From contig NZ_QREM01000009.1 in the NCBI RefSeq assembly GCF_003353015.1, positions 853,119-903,078 of the forward strand: a stretch of DNA of 49,960 bases, read 5' to 3'. Position 1 is the first letter of the stretch. Every line of letters begins with the position of its first letter. This stretch comes from Xanthomonas arboricola. GTDB taxonomy: Bacteria > Pseudomonadota > Gammaproteobacteria > Xanthomonadales > Xanthomonadaceae. Position numbers and translations under genes: made by a program. The notes below the pieces were generated by a model. It worked only from the letters and a program-made list of their open reading frames with translations, had not been told where the DNA came from and did no database searches. Positions 37,011 to 45,717 of this stretch are shown here, piece by piece.

Positions 37011-39002
37011 CTAGCCGATCGTGTTCACCTGGTTGTCGTCACGCCGGGCATCGGGCAAGACATGCTCCGGGTCCAGCGTCACCTGCAGCACTTTCTGCGT
37101 GGTCGGCAGCGTCAGCCTGGGCGCGGTGGTCTGCAGCCAGGTTTCCACCGGCACGCGGCGGTCCAGATGGCTGCCGTCGGCCAGATCCACCCGCACGGTG
37201 ACCGGCATCACCAGTTTCTGGCTGCTGCGCAGCGTGAGTTGCAGGCCCTTGGCAGGATCGTGATCGATGTAATGGGCCTGGCTGATGCCCATGTCCAGCT
37301 GCCAGTTGTTGAGATACCAACCGCGCCACCACCAGGCCAGATTCTCGCCACTCTCGCTTTCCATCAGCCGGAAGAAATCCGATGGCGTGGGGTGCTTGTA
37401 GGCCCAGGTGGCGATGTATTTGCGAAAGGCCGGATCGAAACGTTCCGGCCCGAGGATCTGCTCGCGCAACAGCACCAGCCCCAGTGCGCCCTTGAAATAG
37501 GTCAGCGAATGCCGGTAGGTCTCGCTGGTGGAATCGGCATTGTCCATCAACGTCGGCGCGCTGGCATCGGCCAGCAACGGCAGGATTTCATCGACCGGGT
37601 TGCCGCCCTTGGGCGCATATTCCGAGTCGCGCTTGGGCGCGTATTCGCCCTTGTTGAAGGCATCGGACGCATAGACATCGATGAAGGTATTGAAGCCTTC
37701 GTCCATGAACGCATGCCGGCGCTCGTTGGAGCCGACGATCATCGGGAACCAGGTGTGGCCGATCTCGTGTGCGGTGATCCAGAACAGCTCCTTGCCGCCA
37801 TCTTCAAAGCCGTCGAAGACGATGCCCGGATACTCCATGCCGGCGCCGTAGCCGCCCAGGTTGATCGCGGCCGGCCACGGATACGGGTACCACTGCGAGA
37901 AATGTTCGATCGCGCCCTTGACGTATTCGGTGGAGCGGTTCCACTTGTCCGCGCCCACGCCTTCCAGCGGGTACACCGACATCGCCAGCGACTGCCTGCC
38001 GCCCGGCAACCTGATGCGTGCGGCATCCCATACAAACGCAGGCGAGGCGGCAAACGCCACATCGCGGGTGTTGTCCATATGGAAGCGCCAGGTACGCGTG
38101 GCGTTCCCCTTCGGCCTGGCAGCGCGCGCGCTCACTTCCTCGGGCGTGCGGATCAGCACCGTGCGATCGCTGCCACGCGCCTGTTGCAGGCGTTGCTGTT
38201 CGGTGCGGCTGAGCACCTCGGCCGGATTGGTCAGTGCGCCGGAGCCGGCCACCAGGAAGCCCTCCGGCACGGTCACCGCATAGTCGAAGTCGCCGTACTC
38301 CAGATAGAACTCCGAGCCCAGGTACGGCTGCGTGTCCCAGCCGCGCAGGTCGTCGTACACGGCCATGCGCGGATACCACTGCGCAATCTCGTAGATCTCG
38401 CCCTGCTTGCTGGCACTGACCGCAGTGCGCCCGCCCCAGGTGCCGGGGATCGTGTAGCGGTAGCGGACATGCACGGTCAGCGCCTTGCCCTGCCCGGCCA
38501 ACGGCTGCGGCAGGTCCACCCGCATGCGGGTGTCGTCGACGACGAAGTGCGCAGGCTGGCGACGCCCGCCGTCGTCGATCTCGACACTGGCGATCTGCAT
38601 GCCGTCGGTGAACTGGGTGCGGCGCGACGGCCGGCTGGCGGCAGCACGCGCATCGGCGCGGTAGATGTTCTGGTCCAGCTGCAGCCACAGCACGTCCAGC
38701 GTGTCCGGGCTGCGGTTGGTGTAGTGGATCGCCGCCTCGCCGGTAAGCGTATGCGTTGCCGGGTCGATGCTGGCGTTGAGGCTGTAGTCGGCACGGTTCT
38801 GCCAGAACAACGGCCCGGGCACGCCGCTGCCGCTGCGGTAGGCGTTGGGTGCGTCGGGCAGTTGCAGCGGTGCGAACAGGGCCAGCGGATCGAACGCGCT
38901 CGCCGGCGCGGCGGCGTTGGCTGCAGGCGCGGCCTGCGCGTAGGCGGTGATGCACGCCAGCGACAGCGCAACGGCGAGCGATCGGCGCAAGGTGGGGAAC
39001 AT
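37011..39002 (-). CDS. Secreted M1-family zinc metallopeptidase
   Basis: The 663-residue protein has a signal peptide (cleavage near AQA, residue 24), an N-terminal beta domain and a gluzincin catalytic domain. The zinc site is H412-E413-x-x-H416 with third ligand Glu435 (HEIGHTW ... MDEGFNTF). The substrate-binding motif is GAGMEYPG, a variant of the usual GxMEN. It is therefore an M1 aminopeptidase-type enzyme, probably periplasmic or outer-surface. The ATG at 39002 gives a clean signal peptide; longer frames upstream are shadows. Confidence 0.93.
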   Translation of the reverse strand: MFPTLRRSLAVALSLACITAYAQAAPAANAAAPASAFDPLALFAPLQLPDAPNAYRSGSGVPGPLFWQNRADYSLNASIDPATHTLTGEAAIHYTNRSPDTLDVLWLQLDQNIYRADARAAASRPSRRTQFTDGMQIASVEIDDGGRRQPAHFVVDDTRMRVDLPQPLAGQGKALTVHVRYRYTIPGTWGGRTAVSASKQGEIYEIAQWYPRMAVYDDLRGWDTQPYLGSEFYLEYGDFDYAVTVPEGFLVAGSGALTNPAEVLSRTEQQRLQQARGSDRTVLIRTPEEVSARAARPKGNATRTWRFHMDNTRDVAFAASPAFVWDAARIRLPGGRQSLAMSVYPLEGVGADKWNRSTEYVKGAIEHFSQWYPYPWPAAINLGGYGAGMEYPGIVFDGFEDGGKELFWITAHEIGHTWFPMIVGSNERRHAFMDEGFNTFIDVYASDAFNKGEYAPKRDSEYAPKGGNPVDEILPLLADASAPTLMDNADSTSETYRHSLTYFKGALGLVLLREQILGPERFDPAFRKYIATWAYKHPTPSDFFRLMESESGENLAWWWRGWYLNNWQLDMGISQAHYIDHDPAKGLQLTLRSSQKLVMPVTVRVDLADGSHLDRRVPVETWLQTTAPRLTLPTTQKVLQVTLDPEHVLPDARRDDNQVNTIG

Positions 39003-39214
39003 GCGTGAGGTCCTGCGGCGGAGGGGGATTCCCATCCTACGGTCGCCTTCGCCCGGCACGGCACTGCCATTGGTCCCGGTTGCGGCTTGAGTCCGGAACG
39101 GCGACAGGCGGATCCGGGGCACTGAAGCGGCGCGGTGGCTGCAGCCCACACGCAACCGGCAGATACCCATCACGCCGAAGCTACCCGCCCGCGGCGCAGC
39201 CCGCACGCGCCATC

Positions 39215-39661
39215 TCAGTCCGCGCCAAGCCGCGACAATCGCAATGCACCATCCCCGTCTTCGGCCAGCGTGTCGCCCGGGTTGCTCAAGCGGCAACGGC
39301 GCAGCGACAGACAGCCGCAGCCGATGCAGTCGGTGAGCTGGTCGCGCAGGGCCTGCAGCTCGGCGATGCGCGCATCCAGCTGGCCACGCCAACGCGCCGA
39401 CATGCGTGCCCATTCCGCACGGGTGGGCGTGCGCTGGTCCGGCAGCACCGAGAACGCGTCCAGCACCTGCTGCAACGGCACGCCGAGCCGTTGCGCCACG
39501 CGGATCACCGCGATGCGTCGCAGCACATCGCGCGCATAGCGGCGTTGATTTCCGGCGGTGCGCAGGCTGCGGATCAGGCCCTTGCGCTCGTAGAAATGCA
39601 ATGCCGACACCGCCACGCCACTACGCCTGGCCACTTCGCCCACCGACAACTCACGCTGCAT
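39215..39661 (-). CDS. soxR: Redox-sensing transcriptional regulator SoxR
   Basis: SoxR is a MerR-family activator that senses redox-cycling compounds through a [2Fe-2S] cluster. The 148-residue protein has the winged helix ([26 protein letters not shown]) and the cluster ligands Cys112, Cys115, Cys117 and Cys123 in [12 protein letters not shown]. The ATG at 39661 is followed upstream by an 18-bp SoxR box starting 8 bp away, so SoxR probably controls itself and the divergent exporter. No soxS is nearby, as is usual outside enterobacteria. Confidence 0.96.
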   Translation of the reverse strand: MQRELSVGEVARRSGVAVSALHFYERKGLIRSLRTAGNQRRYARDVLRRIAVIRVAQRLGVPLQQVLDAFSVLPDQRTPTRAEWARMSARWRGQLDARIAELQALRDQLTDCIGCGCLSLRRCRLSNPGDTLAEDGDGALRLSRLGAD

Positions 39662-39665
39662 TGCC

Positions 39666-39696
39666 TTGACCTCAACCTTGGTTGAGGCAGGATGCT
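39666..39696 (+). promoter_or_regulatory. Long-spacer promoter of the MFS exporter with SoxR box
   Basis: TTGACC (39666-39671) and GATGCT (39691-39696) are spaced by 19 bp, the overlong spacing typical of MerR-type promoters. The SoxR box 39670-39687 has perfect 8-bp arms CCTCAACC/GGTTGAGG and shares the CCTCAA...TTGAGG outline of E. coli soxS. The -10 is weak by itself. Confidence 0.75.
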
Positions 39697-39762
39697 GCGC
39701 GGCCACGACTGCTGCAAGTACCGGCGTCGTGGCTTTACACACACTGCCGTCCTGGATGTCCG

Positions 39763-41133
39763 ATGCCTACCGATACCGCCCTGCCCGCCGCCTCGTCTGG
39801 CGATACCCGCCCCCCCTCCATCCTGGCCGCTCCGTATCGCGCAGCAACGCTGGGCATGGTGGCACTGGTGTCGCTCAACGCCTTCGAATCGCTGGCGGTG
39901 GCCGCCGCCATGCCCACCGTTGCGCGCGCATTGGACGGCTTGCCGCTGTACGCGCTGGCATTTGGCGGCACCCTGGCGACCAGCGTGGTCGGCATGACGG
40001 CCGCCGGGCGCTGGAGCGACCGGCGCGGCCCGGGCGGCGCGCTGGGTTACGGCCTGCTGTGCTTCGTGATCGGCCTGCTGGTGGCAGGGCTGGCACCGAG
40101 CATGCCCGTGCTGATTGCCGGGCGCCTGCTGCAGGGCCTGGGCGCCGGCGCGTATTCGGTGGCGCTGTACGTGATCGTCGGGCGCCTGTATCCGGACGCC
40201 CTGCGGCCGCGCGTGTTTGCCGCGTTTTCGGCCGGCTGGGTGGTGCCCTCGTTGATCGGCCCAGGGATCAGTGGGTTGATCGTGCAGCACATCGGCTGGC
40301 GCTGGGTGTTCCTGTCGGTGCCGTTGCTGGCGATCCCGGCCGGACTGATGCTGTGGCCGGCCATTCGCGGGCGCGCATGGTCCAGCGACACAGACGGCGC
40401 GTCGAATTCCGCACTGCGCTGGGCGATCGGTGCGGCCCTGGGTGTGCTCGGCGTGTATCTGGGCGGGCAGCTGCACGGCACTAGCGCGTTGCTGGCGATG
40501 CTGCCGGCACTGGCGCTCACCGTGTGCTGCGCCTGGCAGCTGCTGCCGACCGGCACGCTGCGGCTTGCGCGTGGCCTGCCCAGCGTGATCGCGCTGCGCG
40601 GCATTGCGGCGGCCGCCTTCTTCGGGTTCGAGGCATTCCTGCCGTTGCTGCTGTCGCGCGAACGTGGCCTGTCGCCACTGCTGGCCGGCGTGGCGCTGAG
40701 CGTCGGCGCGCTGGGCTGGTTCAGTGGTTCCTGGTACCAGGGCCACAGCCGCGCCGGCTGGTCGCGCCCACGCCTGCTCAAGACCGGTGCGTGCTTCATG
40801 TCGCTGGGCATCGTGATCAGCGCCGGTGCGGTGTGGCCGGTCATCCCGGTGCCGGTGGCGATTGCCGGCTGGGCGCTGACCGGCCTGGGCATGGGCCTGC
40901 TGTATCCGAGCCTGTCGGTATTGACGCTGTCGCTGTCGCCACCGGCGCAACAAGGCAGCAACAGTTCGGCGCTGCAGCTGAGCGAGGCGATTGCGGTGGC
41001 CGGCATGCTGGCGCTGGCCGGCGCCTTGTTCGCCGCACTGCTGGCCTCCGCGACTGCGGCCGCGTACCTGAGCGTGTTTGCGCTGGCGTGGCTGCTCGCC
41101 GTGGCGGGCTTTTTCGTGGCGCGGCGGGTGTGA
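39763..41133 (+). CDS. Major facilitator superfamily exporter under SoxR control
   Basis: The 456-residue protein has about 14 hydrophobic segments and MFS motifs, including [15 protein letters not shown] between helices 2 and 3 and the motif near [13 protein letters not shown]. This type resembles drug:H+ antiporters. The ATG at 39763 fits the family. Its promoter carries the SoxR box, so it may export redox-cycling toxins such as phenazine- or quinone-like compounds; the substrate is not known. Confidence 0.9.
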   Translation: MPTDTALPAASSGDTRPPSILAAPYRAATLGMVALVSLNAFESLAVAAAMPTVARALDGLPLYALAFGGTLATSVVGMTAAGRWSDRRGPGGALGYGLLCFVIGLLVAGLAPSMPVLIAGRLLQGLGAGAYSVALYVIVGRLYPDALRPRVFAAFSAGWVVPSLIGPGISGLIVQHIGWRWVFLSVPLLAIPAGLMLWPAIRGRAWSSDTDGASNSALRWAIGAALGVLGVYLGGQLHGTSALLAMLPALALTVCCAWQLLPTGTLRLARGLPSVIALRGIAAAAFFGFEAFLPLLLSRERGLSPLLAGVALSVGALGWFSGSWYQGHSRAGWSRPRLLKTGACFMSLGIVISAGAVWPVIPVPVAIAGWALTGLGMGLLYPSLSVLTLSLSPPAQQGSNSSALQLSEAIAVAGMLALAGALFAALLASATAAAYLSVFALAWLLAVAGFFVARRV

Positions 41134-41243
41134 GGGGGTGCGGTGTGCGCACGCTGTCGACGCAGGCGAGCACCGGTCGCGGGCGCTGACGCATTGCGCT
41201 CGATCGATGCGTTTCGCACACCTTAGATGCACCGCGCGTGCGC

Positions 41244-41297
41244 CCTGCACGGCTTGCACGGCTTGCACGGCTTGCACGGCTTGCACGGCTTGCACGA
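41244..41297 (+). repeat. 9-bp tandem repeat CTTGCACGG
   Basis: Five head-to-tail units start at 41253, 41262, 41271, 41280 and 41289; the last ends in A instead of G, and a shortened unit precedes at 41245. The near-perfect identity marks a variable-number tandem repeat candidate. Confidence 0.95.
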
Positions 41298-41487
41298 TGA
41301 GTATGCTCGCCCCGGCGCGCTGGCGCGGTGCACTGCAGGCCGGGGCATCGCAGCGACCAGGGCGCAACCGACTTTGCCGATCCTGCCGGGATCGCTGCGA
41401 TCGAGAGCGAACTACGCAGGTCGCCAGCGACTGGTCATTTTTTCGCCACCCATCTTGACAGCGTTGCAGGCCGGGGCCTGCCGCCAC

Positions 41488-41533
41488 TTGTCCACAGCCT
41501 TGTGCAAGTTCCATCCACAGGGGGTGTGGAAAA
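41488..41533. other. Cluster of three DnaA-box-like 9-mers
   Basis: TTGTCCACA (41488-41496, plus), CCATCCACA (41511-41519, plus) and TTTTCCACA (41525-41533, minus) lie within 46 bp. Only the last fully matches the TTWTNCACA consensus. This is not the chromosomal origin, as no dnaA or dnaN is present. Confidence 0.4.
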
Positions 41534-41697
41534 CCTGCGCTGCCCGGCAGGCCGCGCGGGGCTTGCGCGCCATCGCAGCGTGTGTCAGGCGATGCGCAGC
41601 GGCAGCTGCGCCATGGACCGCGACACCTGGCGTCCGACGCAGCTGCGCCCCAGACCAACCCCACGCATCACCGGAGGCAAGGCGATCGCGGCACACG

Positions 41698-41723
41698 GCA
41701 TCGCCACCTCGCCGTGGCGATGC
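41698..41723 (-). terminator. Hairpin terminator of the yjf operon
   Basis: A perfect 10-bp stem (41698-41707 with 41714-41723) has a 6-nt loop and starts 14 bp past the ATP-grasp gene stop on the minus strand. No T tract follows. Confidence 0.65.
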
Positions 41724-41737
41724 GCCCCCTTGCTGCA

Positions 41738-42904
41738 TCAATCCACGATCACGTGCGGCACGAAGCGCGAGGTGTCGCGGGTGATCGGGCCATCGTCGTC
41801 GCGCATGCCCAGCCCGGCCGGACGATCGGCCACCACCCAGCTGCCGACCAGGGCGTGCCGGCCATCGAACACCGGCAACGGATGGTGCGCCTGCAGGATC
41901 GCCGGCCCGTCCACATACGGGCCGTCGGTGTGCGCCGCCTCGCCCTGCGCGGTGACCACGGAAATATTGGCGCCCTCGCGCGACAGCAGCGGCTTGCGCA
42001 CCCAGCCTGCCGTGGGCGCTTCGCCGGCTTGCGCAAAGCGCGCCGGCAGCAGATTGGGATGGCCCTGATGCCGCTCCCACAGCAGCGGCAGGATGCCCTT
42101 GTTGCTCAGCACCGATTTCCATGCCGGCTCGATCAGACGCACACGGTTGGCAATCAATGCCGGGCCGAAGCGTTCTTCCATCATGAATTCCAGCGGGTAG
42201 AGCTTGAACAGCGTGTGGATCACCCGGTCCTGCTCATCGGTGAACCAGCCATCGGCGCTCAGGCCGATGTCCTCGATGGCCACTTCCTCGGTGCTGATGC
42301 CCACCTGGTGCGCGCAGTCGCGCAGGTAGCGCACCGTGGCGCGGTCTTCCAGCGAGTCGCGCACCGCGGAAAAATGCATCTGCGCACCGAGCGCGCCATC
42401 GGCCGCCAACGCGCCCAGGGTCTCGCACAGCAGGTCCTGGATCAGGTTGTACTGATCGGTGCCCTTGGGCAGCGCACCGGCGGCGATCTGCTGTTCCAGC
42501 CACAGCCACTGGAAATACGCCGATTCGTACAGCGAGGTCGGCGTGTCGTAATTGAGCTCGTACAGCTTGGCCGGGCCGTTGCCGGCGTAGGCCAGGTCCA
42601 TGCGGCCGTAAAGGTGCGGGTCGCGGTCCTTCCACGAGGTGGCGATCCAGTCCCAGTAGAACGGCGGAATCGCCAGCTGCGTCATCAGCTGTTCCGAGCC
42701 CACCACCTCGTCCACCAGCTGCATCGCCATGTCGTGCAGTTCCTGCGTGGGCGCTTCGATGTCGTCCTCGATCTGCTGCAGCGTAAACGCGTAGTACGCG
42801 CTTTCGTCCCAGTACCGCTCGCCGTCGATGGTGTGGAAATGGAAGCCGAGCGATTCGGCCTGCTCGCGCCAGTCCGGGCGCTCGGCGATTGCGATCCGTT
42901 GCAT
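41738..42904 (-). CDS. yjfC: Glutathionylspermidine-synthase-like ATP-grasp protein (YgiC/YjfC)
   Basis: The 388-residue protein matches the ATP-grasp synthetase domain of glutathionylspermidine synthase and E. coli YgiC/YjfC, without the amidase domain. Family features include YELNYDTPTSLYE, FKLYPLEFMMEERF and the ATP-binding WVRKPLLSREGANISV. These enzymes form amide bonds between a carboxylate and an amine, but the substrate of YjfC-type members is not established. The start at 42904 is 1 bp beyond the stop of the DUF1190 lipoprotein gene, so the two are tightly coupled. Confidence 0.92.
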   Translation of the reverse strand: MQRIAIAERPDWREQAESLGFHFHTIDGERYWDESAYYAFTLQQIEDDIEAPTQELHDMAMQLVDEVVGSEQLMTQLAIPPFYWDWIATSWKDRDPHLYGRMDLAYAGNGPAKLYELNYDTPTSLYESAYFQWLWLEQQIAAGALPKGTDQYNLIQDLLCETLGALAADGALGAQMHFSAVRDSLEDRATVRYLRDCAHQVGISTEEVAIEDIGLSADGWFTDEQDRVIHTLFKLYPLEFMMEERFGPALIANRVRLIEPAWKSVLSNKGILPLLWERHQGHPNLLPARFAQAGEAPTAGWVRKPLLSREGANISVVTAQGEAAHTDGPYVDGPAILQAHHPLPVFDGRHALVGSWVVADRPAGLGMRDDDGPITRDTSRFVPHVIVD

Positions 42905-42905
42905 G

Positions 42906-43481
42906 TCAGCCGCCGTATCCGGAGCTGCGTCCGCCGCTGCCGAACGAACTGCGCGCCGCCGCACTGGAGCCGAAACCCGAGCGCGACACGGTGATCGCCC
43001 GCGACGGCATGTCGATCGCGCCACTGCGCCCGCGCACGGTGCCGACGCGGTTGCTGGCCAGATCGCCATTGGGCTTGTAGTACCCGCCGCTGCGGTAATC
43101 GCGGTACAGCGGAATCGAGCCGCCATAGCGGTAACCGCCACCGCCGGTCATGTTGCCCAACGCATAGCCCAGCAGGAACCCGCCCATCGGCGGAATCCAG
43201 CTCTGCTGGCCCTGCGCCGTCTGCACCGCCGTACAGCTGCCGAACTGCTCGTCGCACTCGTAGCGCGTGTTGAAGCGCGGCGCGGCCTGCTGGTGCTTGG
43301 TCACCGCCTCGTCGTAGGCCTTGAGGCACTGCTGGATGTCGCTCTGTTCCTGCTTGATCTGGTAGCAGTCCGAAGCCGACTGCAGCACCACGCCGGTCTC
43401 CGGCTCGGACCCGCAGCCGGTGACGAGGGCGGCCGGCAATGCGGCCATCAGGGTGAGCTTGAGATTGCGTGATCGCTTCAT
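42906..43481 (-). CDS. DUF1190 (YgiB/YjfM-type) lipoprotein with Gly/Ser-rich tail
   Basis: The 191-residue protein has a lipoprotein signal ending LVTG-Cys23, a conserved DUF1190 core (ASDCYQIKQEQSDIQQCLKAYDEAV and RFNTRYECDEQFGSC with several cysteines) and a flexible C-terminal half rich in Gly, Ser, Arg and Tyr that ends GSGGRSSGYGG. The order lipoprotein then ATP-grasp is the same as ygiB-ygiC and yjfM-yjfC in E. coli. The function is unknown; the tail is a candidate substrate for the enzyme downstream. Confidence 0.87.
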   Translation of the reverse strand: MKRSRNLKLTLMAALPAALVTGCGSEPETGVVLQSASDCYQIKQEQSDIQQCLKAYDEAVTKHQQAAPRFNTRYECDEQFGSCTAVQTAQGQQSWIPPMGGFLLGYALGNMTGGGGYRYGGSIPLYRDYRSGGYYKPNGDLASNRVGTVRGRSGAIDMPSRAITVSRSGFGSSAAARSSFGSGGRSSGYGG

Positions 43482-43493
43482 GCCTGCGCTCCG

Positions 43494-43898
43494 TTACGGC
43501 GTGATCGCCGCGGCATTGATCAGCCCGACCGCGATCGACACGCCGGCCGAGAAGATGCCGGCGGCGGTGACGTTGTCGGTGATCTGCCGCGAGATGCGCC
43601 CGGCCACCAGGTTGGCCAGCAGGTACGCCACGATCTGGATGCCGCAGGCGACCGCGCCCCAGATCAGCGCATCGACCAGGCTCACCGAATGGGTGATGGC
43701 CGAATGCAGCGGCAATGCCACACCGATCAGGTTGCCGGCCAGGGCGGTGGCCGCCGCCACGTTGCCCTGCCGCAGCAGGGTGAAATCCTTGTGCGGGGTG
43801 ACCAGGGTCACCAGCACCACCGCCACGATCAACACGCCCAGGCCGGTGCCGAAGTAGGAAAGAAACGCGAGAAAGCTCTGCAGGTTGATCGGGTTCAT
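43494..43898 (-). CDS. yjfL: DUF350 membrane protein (YjfL-type)
   Basis: The 134-residue protein has four predicted transmembrane helices with short loops and a conserved ALIWGAVACGIQIVAYLLANLVAGR segment, typical of DUF350. The ATG at 43898 gives MNPINLQSFLAFLSYFGTG; the frame runs further upstream to 44000 but would add a polar, non-conserved extension. It lies 12 bp before the lipoprotein gene. DUF350 has no known activity. Confidence 0.88.
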   Translation of the reverse strand: MNPINLQSFLAFLSYFGTGLGVLIVAVVLVTLVTPHKDFTLLRQGNVAAATALAGNLIGVALPLHSAITHSVSLVDALIWGAVACGIQIVAYLLANLVAGRISRQITDNVTAAGIFSAGVSIAVGLINAAAITP

Positions 43899-43935
43899 GA
43901 CAGGACCAGGGTAAGTGGAGGACGAGCGCGCACGC

Positions 43936-44607
43936 TCAGGTGATATCCAGATCGGCAACGGTGACATCGATGCCGACTGCATAGGTGACGCAGAATTCAT
44001 TGGGGCCGGAATCCTCGCCGGTGACCAACAGGAATTCCTCGCGCTGCAGCTCCGGCACGTCGCGGCTGTAGAGCATGGCGTAGTGGGTCAGATCGCCATC
44101 GCGGCGCGGCGGCTGATAGCGGTACAGCACCTCGTCGTAGGCGATCGGCGGAATCCGCGCAGCATCGTCGGTGGACTGCGTGGCGCGTTGCCAGCGCTTG
44201 CCGGCGTAGTCGATCTGCGCCGCACCCAGATGCGGATGCTGCATCACGAACTCCTGAAACGCCTGCTTGCTGGGCGGGTTGACCGTCTCGCAATACACGA
44301 ACGCCTTCATCGCCTCCAGATCGCCACCCACGGTGGTGACCTGCAGGAACGCGTCATCGTCCAGGTAGAACCGATGCAGGGCATAGCCATCACCCAGATT
44401 GACGTGGCCGTAGCACGGAATACCTTGATGCCCGCCCGGCAACTCGGCGGTCATGGCCTCCGGTGCCATGCGGTACAACGTGGTGTCGATCTCCACCTGG
44501 CCACCCACACGCAGCCCCAGCGGCAGCGTGTGGCCGATGGCGCCGGTGCCGGTACCGGGCAACGGCGGCGGTTGTGGTTGACCGAACAACTTGCTGAAAA
44601 AACTCAT
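43936..44607 (-). CDS. yjfK: DUF2491 cytoplasmic protein (YjfK-type)
   Basis: The 223-residue protein starts with a short amphipathic-looking MSFFSKLFGQPQPPPLPG and continues with a soluble beta-rich DUF2491 domain (GHTLPLGLRVGGQVEIDTTLYRM, GYALHRFYLDDDAFLQV). It ends in an acidic segment. Its start overlaps the K+ channel stop by 4 bp. The N terminus resembles that of the PspA-like protein in the same operon. The function is unknown. Confidence 0.88.
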   Translation of the reverse strand: MSFFSKLFGQPQPPPLPGTGTGAIGHTLPLGLRVGGQVEIDTTLYRMAPEAMTAELPGGHQGIPCYGHVNLGDGYALHRFYLDDDAFLQVTTVGGDLEAMKAFVYCETVNPPSKQAFQEFVMQHPHLGAAQIDYAGKRWQRATQSTDDAARIPPIAYDEVLYRYQPPRRDGDLTHYAMLYSRDVPELQREEFLLVTGEDSGPNEFCVTYAVGIDVTVADLDIT

Positions 44608-45692
44608 CGTCCTGCACCTTGTGGCGATGGGGAATGGGGAACGGCCGCAGTGCGCAGCGCCTGCCATGCGATGGCCTGCACGGGCACGCGCTGCTCGGCC
44701 AGGTAATACAGCATCGCACCGGCCGGGACAGCGGTGTGTGCTGGCGGGTTCAAGCGCAGCGCACCATCGGGCGCGCGCAGGCCCAGCAGCAGGGCGCCGC
44801 GCTGGCTGAAATCGGTGGCCACGACGCCGTAATCCAGCATTGGCACATCGGCCGGAACCAGCAGGCCGAACTGGGTCGGGCCATCGTCCACCGACAGCAG
44901 CTCGGCGGTGATCGCCGCGCTGCCGGGATCCTGCGCGGCACGGGCCAGGATCTCGGCGGTCATCGGCCGCGTGCATTCGATCGCCGGATAGTGGCAATTG
45001 ACCAGCCGCGCGGCGCTACCCGAATCGAAGTGCGCCACGATGTGCGCACGCGGCGCATGCGCCATCAACGCAAACACCGCCGCCAGGGTCTGGTCGTCGG
45101 ACGGCGGGTTGACGATCACCCGCGCCGCGCCCGCGATGCCGGCACGCAGGTACACCTCGGTGTGCGTGTACGACTCGGCGGCGATGAAGCGCATGTGGTC
45201 GGGCATGGGGTTTTCGGCCACGCCCTCGGCGATCAGCACCACGCCTTCGTCGTCGGTGGCGGTGTCCGACAGCAGCAGCTCCAGCAAGCGCGTGGAGGCG
45301 GCGCCCTGCCAGCCGATCAGGATGGTGTGCCCGTACAGATCGGCGTAAGCCATCTTGCCCATGTAGTGGCGCCTCCAGAAGGTGATCAGCACGCCACTGG
45401 TCTTGGCCAGCACGGTGGCGAACAGCGCCACTGCACCGGGCATCAACACGAACGCGGCGATGTAACGGCCAGCCACCGAGCCAGGCGACAGGTCGCCATA
45501 GCCGATGGTGGTGGCGGTGGTCATGTAGTAATACGGAAACGCGTCCGGGCCAACGAGCGTGTGCTCGCCGGCCAGCAACAACAACGCCCAGCTCACGCCC
45601 ATATGCGCCAGCAGGGCCAGCGCCACCATGCCCCAGCTGACGCGGCGCACGTGGCGCCGCACCACCCGCAACAGCTTTCCGACGATGATCAT
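44604..45692 (-). CDS. Two-helix potassium channel with RCK-like domain
   Basis: The 362-residue protein has two transmembrane helices (about 20-41 and 74-98) flanking a pore loop with selectivity filter TTIGYGD (61-67), so it is a K+-selective channel of the Kch/MthK type. A cytoplasmic RCK/TrkA-N-like Rossmann domain follows from about residue 115 (GHTILIGWQGAAS), with a C-terminal region up to 362. The nucleotide loop reads GWQGAAS, unlike the usual GxGxxG. The gene is inserted between the PspA-like and DUF2491 genes and overlaps the latter by 4 bp. Confidence 0.93.
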   Translation of the reverse strand: MIIVGKLLRVVRRHVRRVSWGMVALALLAHMGVSWALLLLAGEHTLVGPDAFPYYYMTTATTIGYGDLSPGSVAGRYIAAFVLMPGAVALFATVLAKTSGVLITFWRRHYMGKMAYADLYGHTILIGWQGAASTRLLELLLSDTATDDEGVVLIAEGVAENPMPDHMRFIAAESYTHTEVYLRAGIAGAARVIVNPPSDDQTLAAVFALMAHAPRAHIVAHFDSGSAARLVNCHYPAIECTRPMTAEILARAAQDPGSAAITAELLSVDDGPTQFGLLVPADVPMLDYGVVATDFSQRGALLLGLRAPDGALRLNPPAHTAVPAGAMLYYLAEQRVPVQAIAWQALRTAAVPHSPSPQGAGR

Positions 45693-45717
45693 GGCGCGTC
45701 CTGTGCCGTGTGGCCGG

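Larger units (their letters stand above)
41134..41737. other. 604-bp region between the exporter and the yjf operon
   Basis: No gene is supported. The region contains a 9-bp tandem repeat array (41244-41297), three DnaA-box-like 9-mers (41488-41533) and the hairpin at 41698-41723 that ends the convergent yjf operon. Confidence 0.6.
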
